Source: Roseivirga sp. UBA6052
GTDB taxonomy: Bacteria; Bacteroidota; Bacteroidia; Cytophagales; Cyclobacteriaceae
DNA length: 64,000 nt
Assembly (NCBI GenBank): GCA_002427755.1
Contig: DIYO01000006.1
Coordinates: 15,270 to 79,269 of the forward strand
Direction of reading: 5' to 3'
Part shown: one piece after another, positions 15,860 to 25,128 of the stretch
How positions within the stretch are numbered: position 1 is the first letter of the stretch
Layout of the letters: each line of letters starts with the position of its first letter
Made by a program: the position numbers and the translations under genes
Notes under the pieces: generated by a model
What the model saw: only the letters and a program-made list of their open reading frames with translations
What the model was told of the DNA's origin: nothing
Database searches by the model: none

Positions 15860-17151
15860 ATTTTACCGGCTAATTGAAAGATCAAGAGTTCGGATAGCTT
15901 GGCCTCATATCTAGCATCTATATAGTTGGTTTGCGCACTCAATAGATTGCTTTGAGCGGTTCTAAAGTCTAGAGACGATATTTGTCCCAAACGGTACTGC
16001 TCTTGCGTTCTTTCAAAATTCTGTCTATTGGCTTCTAGATTGCTTTGTTGAGCATTTACAATGAACATTTTATTGTTGTAATCTGTCCAAGCATTTTCGA
16101 ATAGAATCTTAACCTGTTGTTTGGTTTGCTCAAGCGTAGTTTCCTGAGTCATTTGGTTTAGCCTTGCGTTTTCTACAGCGATTTTGGCAGCACCTCCATC
16201 GAAGAGATTCCAGTTCAAACTCACATTACCCGAAAGGCCTGTGGAAGTACTGGTAGCTAGGAATGACGCGCTGTTGTTATTACCCAACCTATAATTGTAG
16301 CCGCCATTTAAACTCAATGTAGGCAAGAACCTAGACTGGTTAGTTTTAATCGCAAATTGACTGATTTCTACTCCTGACTTGGCACTTAATAAACTGGTAT
16401 TCTGTGTCATCACCAGCTCTCTCATGTTCTCGTAATCAGTTATAGGCGTGAAATTCAAGGTTGTATCCACGTTTACTCTTGAAATGGATTGCTCACCTAA
16501 AACAAGGTTTAGATTGCGCTGGGCTGTTAATAATGCCTGCTGCGCATTCAAATAGTTAATGCTGTCAGTATTAACATCTACTTGCGCATTAGTAACATCG
16601 AGTTTAGAGTTTCTACCAAAGTCAAAACCAAATGCCGTTCTAGTTAGTCGATCTTTTGATATTTCTAGTGTTTCACCAAGCGTCTTAACCGTCTGTTCGT
16701 TTCTGGCAACATTATAGTATGCCGTAAAGAGGTTAAGCATTACTGTTTCTAGCGTGGCTCTGGCTTGCAGCTGCTGAAAGTTTAGGTTCTCTCTATTAGA
16801 AGCCATGTTATACTTACGATTGAAGCCATCGAAAATCACATAGTTTAAGCTCAAACCAGCAGTTCTGCTATCAGATGTTGCCCCTTCTAATTCTGCCACT
16901 CTACCATCCTGAAACTCGGCTGTCAAATTATCGGTGTTGTAGGTAACACCGGCATTACCGGTAAGGGTAGGTAAGTAGCCAGAATTCAATATACTGGTAT
17001 TATTTTCGGCTATTCTAACGGCATTGTTGGCAATCGTTAGATCAAAGTTGTTCGCCATTACAATGTTAATGGCTTCTTCTTTTGTCAGTTGCTGAGCAGA
17101 GACCGTGATCACCAAGAACAGCCCTAGGATACTTGATATATACTTAGTCAT
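15841..17151 (-). CDS. TolC-family outer-membrane efflux protein
   Basis: This 436-residue protein has a signal peptide (to about residue 19, VSAQ) and two OEP repeats of paired long helices and beta strands (about 25-215 and 225-430). Typical segments are LTLAEAI-like LTKEEAINIVMANNFDL at the start, DVTNAQVDVNTDSINYLNAQ, and LNWNLFDGG plus RTQEQYRLGQISSLDFRTAQ in the second half. It forms the trimeric exit duct of a tripartite pump. The start overlaps the RND pump gene by 8 bp, which shows translational coupling. Confidence 0.95.
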   Translation of the reverse strand: MTKYISSILGLFLVITVSAQQLTKEEAINIVMANNFDLTIANNAVRIAENNTSILNSGYLPTLTGNAGVTYNTDNLTAEFQDGRVAELEGATSDSRTAGLSLNYVIFDGFNRKYNMASNRENLNFQQLQARATLETVMLNLFTAYYNVARNEQTVKTLGETLEISKDRLTRTAFGFDFGRNSKLDVTNAQVDVNTDSINYLNAQQALLTAQRNLNLVLGEQSISRVNVDTTLNFTPITDYENMRELVMTQNTSLLSAKSGVEISQFAIKTNQSRFLPTLSLNGGYNYRLGNNNSASFLATSTSTGLSGNVSLNWNLFDGGAAKIAVENARLNQMTQETTLEQTKQQVKILFENAWTDYNNKMFIVNAQQSNLEANRQNFERTQEQYRLGQISSLDFRTAQSNLLSAQTNYIDARYEAKLSELLIFQLAGKIQEADF

Positions 17152-20100
17152 GGATCTCAGTTTTTAGTTCTAATACAGCTCTTTCTACTTCTTCCTTAGG
17201 AATTTGCTTACCTGTAATCAGCCACTTGGTACTCACTTTGAATGAGTTGGCCAGCGATAAATAAATTGGAAGTATGACCAATGTTAAAATAGTAGCTACC
17301 CCTATGCCGTAGGCAATTGAGATGGCCATAGGAATCAAGAATTGTGCTTGTCTACTTGTCTCTAAAATCAATGGTGCAAGACCTGCAATTGTAGTAATAG
17401 AGGTAAGGAAAATGGCTCGGAATCTAGATTTAGAAGCTTCGAATAAAGCTTCATCATAATTCATTCCTTCTTTTAGGTATCCGTTAAACTTACCGATTAA
17501 AACAAGACCATCATTCACCATAATTCCTATCAAAGCAATGATGCCTAACCAAGAGAGTATGTTGATAGGGAAACCATGAATGTAATGTCCCCAGGCAACT
17601 CCAATCAAACTCAATGGAATGAGCAATAAGAGGAGCAAAGGCTGGCCATAAGATCTAAATGTAAATGCAATTGTAACGTAAATCAGGAATACTATAATTG
17701 GGATAATCGTTGTGGCCGAGTCGGTTAACTTGTTCTGCTCTCTTTTTTGACCATCGTATAATGGGGTCACAGATGGATATCTGGAAAGAATATCTGGGAC
17801 CACATTGTTTCTCAGGTCATTTAAAATGTCAGGAGCACTTTCGGAGGGGTCAGATAGGTCTGCAGTCATCTGAACCTCTCTACGTCCATCTAAGTGATTA
17901 ATAGCGATTTCACCTCTCTCTATTGAATAAGTAGCTATTTCTTTAAAAGGAATTCTAGAACCATCAGGTGCAGCAATTTTCATCTCATCTAGATTGTTGA
18001 TGCTCGACCTGTTCTCAGCATTATATCTAACCCAAACGCGAATCTCGTCTTGCCCTCTTTGGAATCTTTGTGCTTGGAAACCAAAGAACCCGTTTCTTAC
18101 TTGGTTCATAACATCTTGTGTATTTAAGCCTAATAGGTATGCCTTATCCTTTAATTGAATATTGATCTCCTTTATTCCTTGAGGATCGTTATCTGTGATG
18201 TCTTTAAGGAGAGGATTATTTACCATTTCGGTTTTAATCTCTTCTTTAGCCGCTTTCAATTCTTGAATGTTGTTGCCTAAAAGAGAAATGGCTATAGGGC
18301 TTCCTCCAAAGTTTCTACCACCACCAAAGGTGAGTGCTTCTACTCCGTAAACAGGTCCTGTGGCTTTTCTAATCGCATTCCCTACATCAGTTGAAGGAAA
18401 GTCTCTTGATTCACCAGGAAGTAGGTTTATGGTAAGACTTCCATTAGCAGTTCCTGGCCCCAATTTCTTAATCACATTCTCAACTACTTGAACATTACCG
18501 GTTTGCCTTGCAGTGAATTCTTCGTTCACTATCCATGCCTTTTCTTCTATCATGGTAAGGATAGAATCGGTAATGGATACGCTTGTGCCTTCAGGCATTT
18601 TGAGCGTAACGGAAACTTGATCACTCGCTATTAAAGGGAAGAAAGTAGTTCTAATCATTCCGCCACCAATGGCGCCTATTGTGAGAATGAGTAATGAGAA
18701 GGCCATTGCAAGGGTTAAGAACCTGTTTTTTAAGGCAAAACGAATCACATGCACATAGGTCTTATCTCTTAAGAACATAATGATGGCATCACCAATTTTA
18801 TTGACTTCTCTGAGCTTACTGAATACTCTCGCGATTAAGCTCTTTTTCTGGTTAGGGTCTTCTTTGGTTAAGGCTTTTGAGTGAGCAATGTGAGCCGGTA
18901 GGATGATTAAAGCCTCGATTAAGGAAATACTTAACGTGAGAAGCACTACTACCGAAACTTCACCAAAAAATTCACCAATTCTACCATCTAGAAATAAGAA
19001 GGTACTAAAGGCTAAAATAGTGGTAAGAATTGCCGATACAATAGGAGGGACTACCTCCAAAGTGCCATCTATCGCAGCACGTACCCGGCTCTTACCTTTT
19101 TCATAATGGTGATAGATGTTTTCTGCAATTACAATTCCATCATCTACCAGAATACCAATTACGATAATCATTCCGAAAAGGGAGAGTACGTTTATGGTTA
19201 CTTCCAAACCAGGAGCAAAAATGAACATACCTAAGAAGGCAATTGGCAAACCAACAGCTACCCAGAAGGCTAATCTCGTGTTCAGGAATAAGGAGAGGAA
19301 ACCCAATACCAACAACATACCCACTAATGCATTCTCAGTAAGTAATTGTGTTCTTTGAACCAGCGTTACAGAAGCATCACTAACTACCTCAAGTTTAACA
19401 TTGGTATATCTTTGATTGAAGCCTGTGATGTACTCTTTTACGTTCTCAGCGGTAGAAATTAAATCTTCGTCATTCGTATTGCTGATACTGATATTAACTG
19501 CTTGCTCTCCATTGTAGAAACTGGCATTAGGACTTTCAGCAAAACGGTCTTTCACAGTAGCTACATCTCTCAAGCGAATTACATTTCCTGATGGATCTGC
19601 TCTTACTACAAGGTAATCGAGCTCTTTGGCCACATAAGACTTACTATTCGCTCTTATGAGGTACTCTTCAATATCTGTTTTGATATTACCACCAGTAACC
19701 AAAATGTTTTCTCTTGCTACAGTCTGGGCTACTTCTGCAAAAGTGAGGTTGTAAGCTAAAAGGTCCTTTTCTCGAACAGCTATTTCGATTTCTTCGGCAG
19801 GATAACCCGAAATACTCACCTGCGAGATCCCATCTATGCCCCTTAGATCATTTTCTATTTCTAAGGCAATATCTTTGAGTGTTTTGAGTGGCACATTGTC
19901 TCCACTTAAAGCGAATGAAATGGTAGGTCTAACACTTTCCGTTTTATTCACTACAATAGGTTCCATTCCACTGGGATAACCGGGAACACGATCTACCGCA
20001 TTCTTAACCTCTTGCACCATTACATCAATGTCTCGGCCTTTCTCTACCTCAACGGAAATGGTACCGGCATTTTCGTTGCTCACCGAGGTTACTCGATCGA

Positions 20101-20332
20101 TTCCGACAACTCCTTTCAGATTGTCTTCAATTTTGAGCACAATACCTTCCTCTATCTCCAAAGGTGAAGCACCTGGATAGGTGATGGAAATATTGATGAT
20201 TTTCGATTCATTCAAAGGGAAGAAGGAAGACTTCATTTTGAAAATACCTAGTACTCCAAAAATGATGATGGCGATCATTAGAATGTTGACCGCAACCGAA
20301 TACTTAATAAAATAGGATATCAGCTTTCTCAT
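17144..20332 (-). CDS. RND efflux pump, inner-membrane permease (HAE1/AcrB type)
   Basis: This 1062-residue protein has the normal length and two-fold layout of RND pumps. TM1 is at about 10-32, and a large periplasmic loop contains porter and docking subdomains. TM2-6 include the GILVDDGIVIAENIYHH segment that carries the proton-relay acidic residues on TM4. TM7 and a second periplasmic loop follow, then TM8-12 with GIMVNDGLVLIGKFN. The TM4 Asp pair DD favours a proton-driven drug or lipid exporter over a metal pump. It is the middle gene of the adaptor-pump-TolC operon (5 bp from the adaptor). Confidence 0.95.
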   Translation of the reverse strand: MRKLISYFIKYSVAVNILMIAIIIFGVLGIFKMKSSFFPLNESKIINISITYPGASPLEIEEGIVLKIEDNLKGVVGIDRVTSVSNENAGTISVEVEKGRDIDVMVQEVKNAVDRVPGYPSGMEPIVVNKTESVRPTISFALSGDNVPLKTLKDIALEIENDLRGIDGISQVSISGYPAEEIEIAVREKDLLAYNLTFAEVAQTVARENILVTGGNIKTDIEEYLIRANSKSYVAKELDYLVVRADPSGNVIRLRDVATVKDRFAESPNASFYNGEQAVNISISNTNDEDLISTAENVKEYITGFNQRYTNVKLEVVSDASVTLVQRTQLLTENALVGMLLVLGFLSLFLNTRLAFWVAVGLPIAFLGMFIFAPGLEVTINVLSLFGMIIVIGILVDDGIVIAENIYHHYEKGKSRVRAAIDGTLEVVPPIVSAILTTILAFSTFLFLDGRIGEFFGEVSVVVLLTLSISLIEALIILPAHIAHSKALTKEDPNQKKSLIARVFSKLREVNKIGDAIIMFLRDKTYVHVIRFALKNRFLTLAMAFSLLILTIGAIGGGMIRTTFFPLIASDQVSVTLKMPEGTSVSITDSILTMIEEKAWIVNEEFTARQTGNVQVVENVIKKLGPGTANGSLTINLLPGESRDFPSTDVGNAIRKATGPVYGVEALTFGGGRNFGGSPIAISLLGNNIQELKAAKEEIKTEMVNNPLLKDITDNDPQGIKEINIQLKDKAYLLGLNTQDVMNQVRNGFFGFQAQRFQRGQDEIRVWVRYNAENRSSINNLDEMKIAAPDGSRIPFKEIATYSIERGEIAINHLDGRREVQMTADLSDPSESAPDILNDLRNNVVPDILSRYPSVTPLYDGQKREQNKLTDSATTIIPIIVFLIYVTIAFTFRSYGQPLLLLLLIPLSLIGVAWGHYIHGFPINILSWLGIIALIGIMVNDGLVLIGKFNGYLKEGMNYDEALFEASKSRFRAIFLTSITTIAGLAPLILETSRQAQFLIPMAISIAYGIGVATILTLVILPIYLSLANSFKVSTKWLITGKQIPKEEVERAVLELKTEIHD

Positions 20333-20337
20333 GATAC

Positions 20338-21465
20338 TTATTCTATATTACCAGTACTCGGACTAATCTTTACCAACATGCCTTCATAAGCGCCCGGTAA
20401 AGGACGACTGAGGATTTGCGTACCGTCTTGCAAGCCTTTAACAATGGCTGTTTTGTCGGTGTAGTAGACAGGGTTTACTTGTAGGATTTGAAGTTTACCG
20501 TCATTCACAGCGAATAGTTGATTTTCATTGACCAATAAGGTTCTCGGTATTTCTAAGGCATCTGTCTCTGATCGAGCAGCAATATTTGCCTCCATATACA
20601 TGCCTTCTATCAAGTTTTCTCCTTTTACACCTATGTAAACTTTAACAGTTTGTGTCGTCTGATCTAATCTTCCATTGACCCTTCTCACAATACCTTGCCA
20701 TTCTTTTATTCCTTCCAGGTCTGTAAGTGCTACAGGTTCTCCAACTTGAAGTATATCTAGGTATTCTTGGTTTACATCAACTTCTAATTCAAAGTCATCT
20801 AGCGCCACGAATTCACCTAATTTTTGTCCTGAACGAATCAATGTTCCCGGATTAACAACAGATTCTGTAAGTACACCACTAAACGGTGCAGAGATTACGT
20901 ATTTACTGTATCGCTCCTCAAGATTCTTGATGTTGTAGTAGGTTGTAACGATTTGACGACCATTTACAAAGTATTTTTCCTTGTCATTAACAGGTTCGGG
21001 TAGGGGGCTTAGGTTCTTATTTAGGTCGAAGTTTTTGAGATAGCTTTCCCAGTTTTTAAATGACTTAGGGTAATCGAATTTCAAATCAGGCATCATACCT
21101 GTTATGAGATCATACAGGCTGGAACGCTGAGCTAAAAGACTGGTGTAGAACTCTCTACTGTCAATATCCATCAAAATTTCTCCTTTTCTGAATGATTGCC
21201 CAGACTTAAATGGTTTAGTACTCTCCTTAAATATCCCTTGAACTTCTGAATAGATTTCAACCTTTCTGCTTGCTACGAGATTACCATTTGCTTTTACTAC
21301 AATGGGTATTTCAGTATTTAGCACAGGTTCTGCAAATACGGTTTTGATTTGCTTAGGTACCTCGAAAGTAGGTCGGGTGTTATTGTCTATGAGAGTTTTG
21401 GCCGTGTAGCCGGCTCCAAAAAGTAGTGCAAGTCCAATGATCGCACCTATGATTTTCCTTAACAT
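20338..21465 (-). CDS. RND pump periplasmic adaptor (membrane-fusion protein)
   Basis: This is a 375-residue protein from ATG 21465 (MLRKIIGAIIGLALLFG), which puts the single membrane anchor at the N terminus. The 36-residue extension from 21573 is rejected. Domains in order are the anchor, a biotinyl-lipoyl half (VVKANGNLVASRKVEIYSEVQG), a hairpin of unusually long spacing (about 100-190) with aromatic-rich sequence, the second lipoyl half (YVISAPFSGVLTESVVNPGTLIRSG), a beta-barrel (LEVDVNQEYLDILQVG) and a membrane-proximal domain. It is the first gene of the efflux operon. Confidence 0.93.
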   Translation of the reverse strand: MLRKIIGAIIGLALLFGAGYTAKTLIDNNTRPTFEVPKQIKTVFAEPVLNTEIPIVVKANGNLVASRKVEIYSEVQGIFKESTKPFKSGQSFRKGEILMDIDSREFYTSLLAQRSSLYDLITGMMPDLKFDYPKSFKNWESYLKNFDLNKNLSPLPEPVNDKEKYFVNGRQIVTTYYNIKNLEERYSKYVISAPFSGVLTESVVNPGTLIRSGQKLGEFVALDDFELEVDVNQEYLDILQVGEPVALTDLEGIKEWQGIVRRVNGRLDQTTQTVKVYIGVKGENLIEGMYMEANIAARSETDALEIPRTLLVNENQLFAVNDGKLQILQVNPVYYTDKTAIVKGLQDGTQILSRPLPGAYEGMLVKISPSTGNIE

Positions 21466-21577
21466 AAGCTTAGTATTCCTGCCGAATAAAGCGCGAAAAT
21501 GAACTTTTTGTTCAAGAGAATCTAGTTTTTTACATGAATTCGTATCAATCCGTTTTGGTCGGTCAGAACACAAAAAA

Positions 21578-21597
21578 AACCGACCTGCTGGCCGGTT
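21578..21597 (-). terminator. Terminator after the 33-codon gene
   Basis: On the minus strand AACCGGCC-AGCA-GGTCGGTT (8-bp stem with one G:T pair) is followed by a run of T. It lies 49 bp past the stop of the small gene at 21647 and about 110 bp before the adaptor start. It therefore separates the small transcript from the efflux operon. Confidence 0.75.
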
Positions 21598-21646
21598 CTT
21601 TCACTAAACTTTCAACTAAAACTAACTAAATGTTATTCTCAAATCA

Positions 21647-21748
21647 TTAACCAATGATTACATGGAGCAAATACAGGCTACCACTTGCAGCTACCATGGT
21701 GGTGAATGCTACTAGGGTATTTTTTGTTTCTATGACTAACTTTTTCAT
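21647..21748 (-). CDS. Putative 33-residue membrane peptide
   Basis: ATG 21748 opens a 33-codon frame: MKKLVIETKNTLVAFTTMVA followed by ASGSLYLLHVIIG and TAA. A basic start, one hydrophobic helix (about residues 11-32) and a dedicated hairpin terminator 49 bp downstream support a real small gene. No family is recognised. It could be a small membrane regulator or a highly expressed short peptide. It is too short for codon-based proof, so confidence stays moderate. Confidence 0.5.
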   Translation of the reverse strand: MKKLVIETKNTLVAFTTMVAASGSLYLLHVIIG

Positions 21749-21826
21749 TTTCTTATCCTTTTGTCTTTGAATACTGTAGTCTACTTTTTTCCCTACCCCC
21801 TTGACAGAAAATTTTCTTTACCTCTT

Positions 21827-22375
21827 CTACATGAACATTGTCATGGCCATGGAAGATCTATTGCAATCTCTTAAGGTTACTTCCATAAGGCGATTATCTA
21901 AGTGGTGCATAACCTGGCCTGCTAAGTTTTCAAGAGCCTCGGCAATTTTGGGTGTCATCTTACGGGGTTTTGTATCGATGATACAAAGTGTACCTAAAGC
22001 AAGTCCCACATCATTTACAAGTGGTTTGCCGGCATAGAATCTTACACCAGGGGCGCCAGTTACTAATGGGTTGTCGTGGAAGCGTTCATCCTTGGTAGCG
22101 TCTTCTACTACTAGTATTTCACCAGGGCGTAGTATGGCATGTCCGCAGAATGAGACCTCTCTAGGCGTTTGTTTCACATTAAGTCCTTCAGTTGCTTTAA
22201 ACCATTGTCGGTTTCTGTCTACTAGTGAAACCGCTACCATGGGAACGTCCGAAATCATTTTGGCCATTCGTACGATGAAGTCGTAACGTGGCTCGTTTTC
22301 AGAATCAAGCACTTCGTATCTATCTAATGCTCGCTGTCTTAATTTTTCGTTGAAGGGTAATCCGGGCTTTATCAT
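21827..22375 (-). CDS. GAF-domain protein
   Basis: This 182-residue cytoplasmic protein is almost entirely one GAF domain (about 20-165). Motifs include PMVAVSLVDRNRQWFKATEGL, EVSFCGHAILRPGEILVVEDATKDERFHDNPLV and GVRFYAGKPLVNDVGLALGTLCIID. This is the common Bacteroidota/alphaproteobacterial GAF type usually fused to a kinase or cyclase, but no output domain is present here. It may be a free-standing sensor subunit. The ligand and partner are unknown. Confidence 0.92.
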   Translation of the reverse strand: MIKPGLPFNEKLRQRALDRYEVLDSENEPRYDFIVRMAKMISDVPMVAVSLVDRNRQWFKATEGLNVKQTPREVSFCGHAILRPGEILVVEDATKDERFHDNPLVTGAPGVRFYAGKPLVNDVGLALGTLCIIDTKPRKMTPKIAEALENLAGQVMHHLDNRLMEVTLRDCNRSSMAMTMFM

Positions 22376-22638
22376 TTTTCTATCTGTTTTTGTTTTTCTG
22401 TCTTGAGAATAGTTTTAAGCATAACCAAAGATCAGCAGGTAACAGATGATAAGGTTCAGAGATTCACGAAATCTAAAATCTAAGTGTGATTTAAGGGATG
22501 AATAGGTAATACACGTAGAAAAATATCAAAAAAGGTACTTCAGGCTAATTTAAGGCTGATTGTATATTATTAAAGTACCTTAATTAGGAACAAGGCTCCC
22601 GTGTTTTCCTAGAAATTTGAAGGAATAAAAGAGGGATG
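22376..22638. other. Intergenic region with a long inverted repeat
   Basis: No gene is visible in these 263 bp. AAGGTACTT (22532-22540) and AAGTACCTT (22573-22581) form a 9-bp inverted repeat. The spacer contains two direct AGGCT copies. It could be part of a leader, a small RNA or the promoter region of the GAF gene. Confidence 0.4.
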
Positions 22639-22986
22639 TTATTTTCTTATTACTGTGATTTTGGAGATTAGACTTTCTCGTACTTCATAGACAACTATCA
22701 ATTCTATGACTTCTTCGCTACCCATTCTACCAGTAATGCTTTCATGGTCAATTACTTTACTGCCCATCACCATTCGATTTAATAGTTCAGATTTGAGCTG
22801 AGGAGATTGCTCAAAAAGGTTGGTGTAGATGCCTTTTACTTGCTCGTAGCCGCTTGCAATAGGTTTTTGGTCTCCTAGGTTATAAAGACTGATATCTTGG
22901 CTCATAACGGACATAAAGCCCTTTATATCACGATTATTATAAGTGTCTAATTGTTTTTGAACGACTTGTTCAGGAGTGATTTGCAT
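22639..22986 (-). CDS. NTF2-like / SnoaL-like protein
   Basis: This is a 115-residue protein from ATG 22986 (MQITPEQVVQKQLDTYNNRD). The upstream alternative at 23022 would read through the terminator region. The pattern VVQKQLDTYNNRDIKGFMSVMSQDISLYNLGD followed by beta strands (VIELIVVYEVRESLISKITVIRK) is the NTF2-like cone fold, of the steroid-isomerase or SnoaL type. Members are enzymes or ligand-binding proteins in the cytoplasm. The substrate is unknown. The gene is separated from the upstream lipoprotein gene by a hairpin. Confidence 0.85.
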   Translation of the reverse strand: MQITPEQVVQKQLDTYNNRDIKGFMSVMSQDISLYNLGDQKPIASGYEQVKGIYTNLFEQSPQLKSELLNRMVMGSKVIDHESITGRMGSEEVIELIVVYEVRESLISKITVIRK

Positions 22987-23002
22987 TATTATAAAAAGAA
23001 AA

Positions 23003-23030
23003 GTAGAGATAAGGTAAACCATATCTCTAC
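23003..23030 (-). terminator. Terminator of the LVIVD/DUF4114 gene
   Basis: GTAGAGATA and TATCTCTAC form a 9-bp stem with a 10-nt loop, followed on the minus strand by a T-rich run. It lies 36 bp after the lipoprotein stop and 17 bp before the NTF2-like start. Confidence 0.7.
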
Positions 23031-23065
23031 AACTCTATTTTTATCTGATAGTTCTGAGTCTGAAA

Positions 23066-24955
23066 TTAATCTTGTCTTACTTGTAAGTAAGCTGTTTTTC
23101 TAAAGGCTTCTGAAGGACTTGATGTGACTTGGAAAATCGCATCGTTAAAGTCTTTATCTCCGCCAGGAATTGTCACGTCTTCAAAGCATAACACGAAGGC
23201 GTCACAATCTTCATCATAGAAGATAAGGTTCTGTTGGTTACCTCTTGCATTAAACTCCCAATCTGAATATTGCTGCGCATGTCCATCGGTAATCTTATTC
23301 TTCCAACCGTTGGAGTTTATAAAGAAACCGAATACCGTACCGGCAGGGAAGGTTCCCAGCACTTCTACCGTATTACCCGGTATTAAATTACCTCCTGAAT
23401 AACGAGCACTGGTGTTCGGGAAAATCACAGTTTTTTCGAGGTCTGCAATGCTGCTCGGAGGATTGTTTGCATTGTATGTATAGTAACCCAATACATTTCT
23501 GTAGCCCGCACCTTCATGTAAGAAGGTTACTTCTACTTGAGCATCTTGTTCTAGATAGAAACTTGAATTAGGATTCTGAAAATATTCAGGATGTGACTCT
23601 AAAGCGTTTTCGCCTTCCGCCAATACATCTACAAGCATAGTAGTAATGAGTTCAGGACAATAATCTCTTTGAACCATACCCACAGGTGTACCTTGATCAT
23701 CATAAGGTAATACTGTTTTAAACTGCTTCTCATACTTCAATACATGAAAACCACCGAGTCCTTTGGCTACAAATACGTAGCCGTTTTGTGCTGTAACAAA
23801 ATTGACCGAAGCAGGCTTTACAGGTAAATCCCAGTGGAAAATTGGGGTAATGATTCCGGTACGTTCTGCATCTTCCCGAAGGGCAATGTTTACGCCATCT
23901 TCGCCATTGGCTAAGTAGATAAACTGATTATCAATACTCAGGGAGTTGGTATTACCATTTGGCAATAGACTGACTTCTGTTTCTTTAATGGTTTCACCTG
24001 TTAAAATGTTAACACTTCTTACACCTTGGCTACCCGCGGTAAAATATAGCTCTGTAGAGTCTACTGGAGAAAAGACTAATTCGTATTTACCATCTCTAGG
24101 CAAGTCTACCGATTGGTGGTGAGAGGTAGATGTATTATAGACTAACTGTAGATTTTCACTTTCTACTTGTTTGATGCTAATTTCAGTTTGATTGTCTACA
24201 GCAAGACTTGCATAGTATTCTATATCTCTCACTGATGATCCTGATACGCCCTTAGCTCCTGAAAATTCAGTGGCTTGCATGTTTGAAAGGTCATATCGGT
24301 CTATTTTGATGATTCCACCAAAGCTTCTACCAGCAGAAACCAGAATGTAATTATTCGTAACGTGTATGCCATTTGCTGATGCACTAATTCCTGATAGTGC
24401 CTTGCTCAAATTGATTCGTTCGTACGACTCTAATTGATATGTTGCGGTTAGATTTAATTTAAAAAGCGTAGCTCCAATTTTATTACTAGAACCAGCTACC
24501 CAAACTACATTGGTCTCGTATGGGTCTAAGGTTACCGCGTTAATATCGTATCCATCAAAAGGAATAAAGCCTAATGACTCAGGTTCATCAGGATTTGACA
24601 GGTCTATAAATTCCAGTGCACCCATGTGTACATTGCCTCTTTTGTGATAAGTAACATATGCCGTGCTTTCTGAGAGGGCAATAGAAGTGGCACTTAATTC
24701 AATGTCGCTTACCTCTAGAGGTTCTACGTTAGCTACGTAGGTCCAATTGTATTCATCTTCAGTGTTTAGATCTGTCGCCTGAGTAGGCGCAATTATAGCT
24801 GGAGAATTAACAATCGTTAGGTGCCTTTTAGAAGATGAATTTTCAGTAGTCTGAAAAAGAGGTTCTTTATGCAAATTATTGTCAGGGAATGGCTCATCTT
24901 CTTGACAAGCCGCAATTAGCAATGCTGAGAATACAAGCGCGTATAATTTTTTCAT
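23066..24955 (-). CDS. Surface lipoprotein with LVIVD-type propeller and DUF4114 domain
   Basis: This is a 629-residue lipoprotein (MKKLYALVFSALLIAAC, Cys17). Residues about 70-420 consist of repeats of the LVIVD/beta-propeller type (HMGALEFIDLSNPDEPESLG, SLSIDNQFIYLANGEDGVNI, YVFVAKGLGGFHVLKY). Residues about 440-620 contain a DUF4114 domain, marked by YDEDCDAFVLCFEDVTIPGG and DFNDAIFQV, whose acidic loops could bind calcium. It is probably a surface-exposed adhesion or binding protein. The propeller part is a paralogue of the 40129-41313 lipoprotein, which lacks DUF4114. Confidence 0.87.
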   Translation of the reverse strand: MKKLYALVFSALLIAACQEDEPFPDNNLHKEPLFQTTENSSSKRHLTIVNSPAIIAPTQATDLNTEDEYNWTYVANVEPLEVSDIELSATSIALSESTAYVTYHKRGNVHMGALEFIDLSNPDEPESLGFIPFDGYDINAVTLDPYETNVVWVAGSSNKIGATLFKLNLTATYQLESYERINLSKALSGISASANGIHVTNNYILVSAGRSFGGIIKIDRYDLSNMQATEFSGAKGVSGSSVRDIEYYASLAVDNQTEISIKQVESENLQLVYNTSTSHHQSVDLPRDGKYELVFSPVDSTELYFTAGSQGVRSVNILTGETIKETEVSLLPNGNTNSLSIDNQFIYLANGEDGVNIALREDAERTGIITPIFHWDLPVKPASVNFVTAQNGYVFVAKGLGGFHVLKYEKQFKTVLPYDDQGTPVGMVQRDYCPELITTMLVDVLAEGENALESHPEYFQNPNSSFYLEQDAQVEVTFLHEGAGYRNVLGYYTYNANNPPSSIADLEKTVIFPNTSARYSGGNLIPGNTVEVLGTFPAGTVFGFFINSNGWKNKITDGHAQQYSDWEFNARGNQQNLIFYDEDCDAFVLCFEDVTIPGGDKDFNDAIFQVTSSPSEAFRKTAYLQVRQD

Positions 24956-25128
24956 CGTTACGAATTTTGCTGGTTGAGCACTTAAAATGGTAAGATAAAA
25001 TTACGCTTGAGAGAGCTGAAAAGCGGTTTTATTCGATAAGCAGACCTTATTTAGCGGTAACTAGTTACTATCTGCTGCTTAGTGATTTTATGCTTTATTA
25101 AAGCTGAACTGTAGGGTGTATTTATTAA

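Noticed and set aside
21466..21573. 36-residue extension of the RND adaptor
   Set aside because: No ATG, reads into the terminator, and places residues before the membrane anchor that the family lacks.
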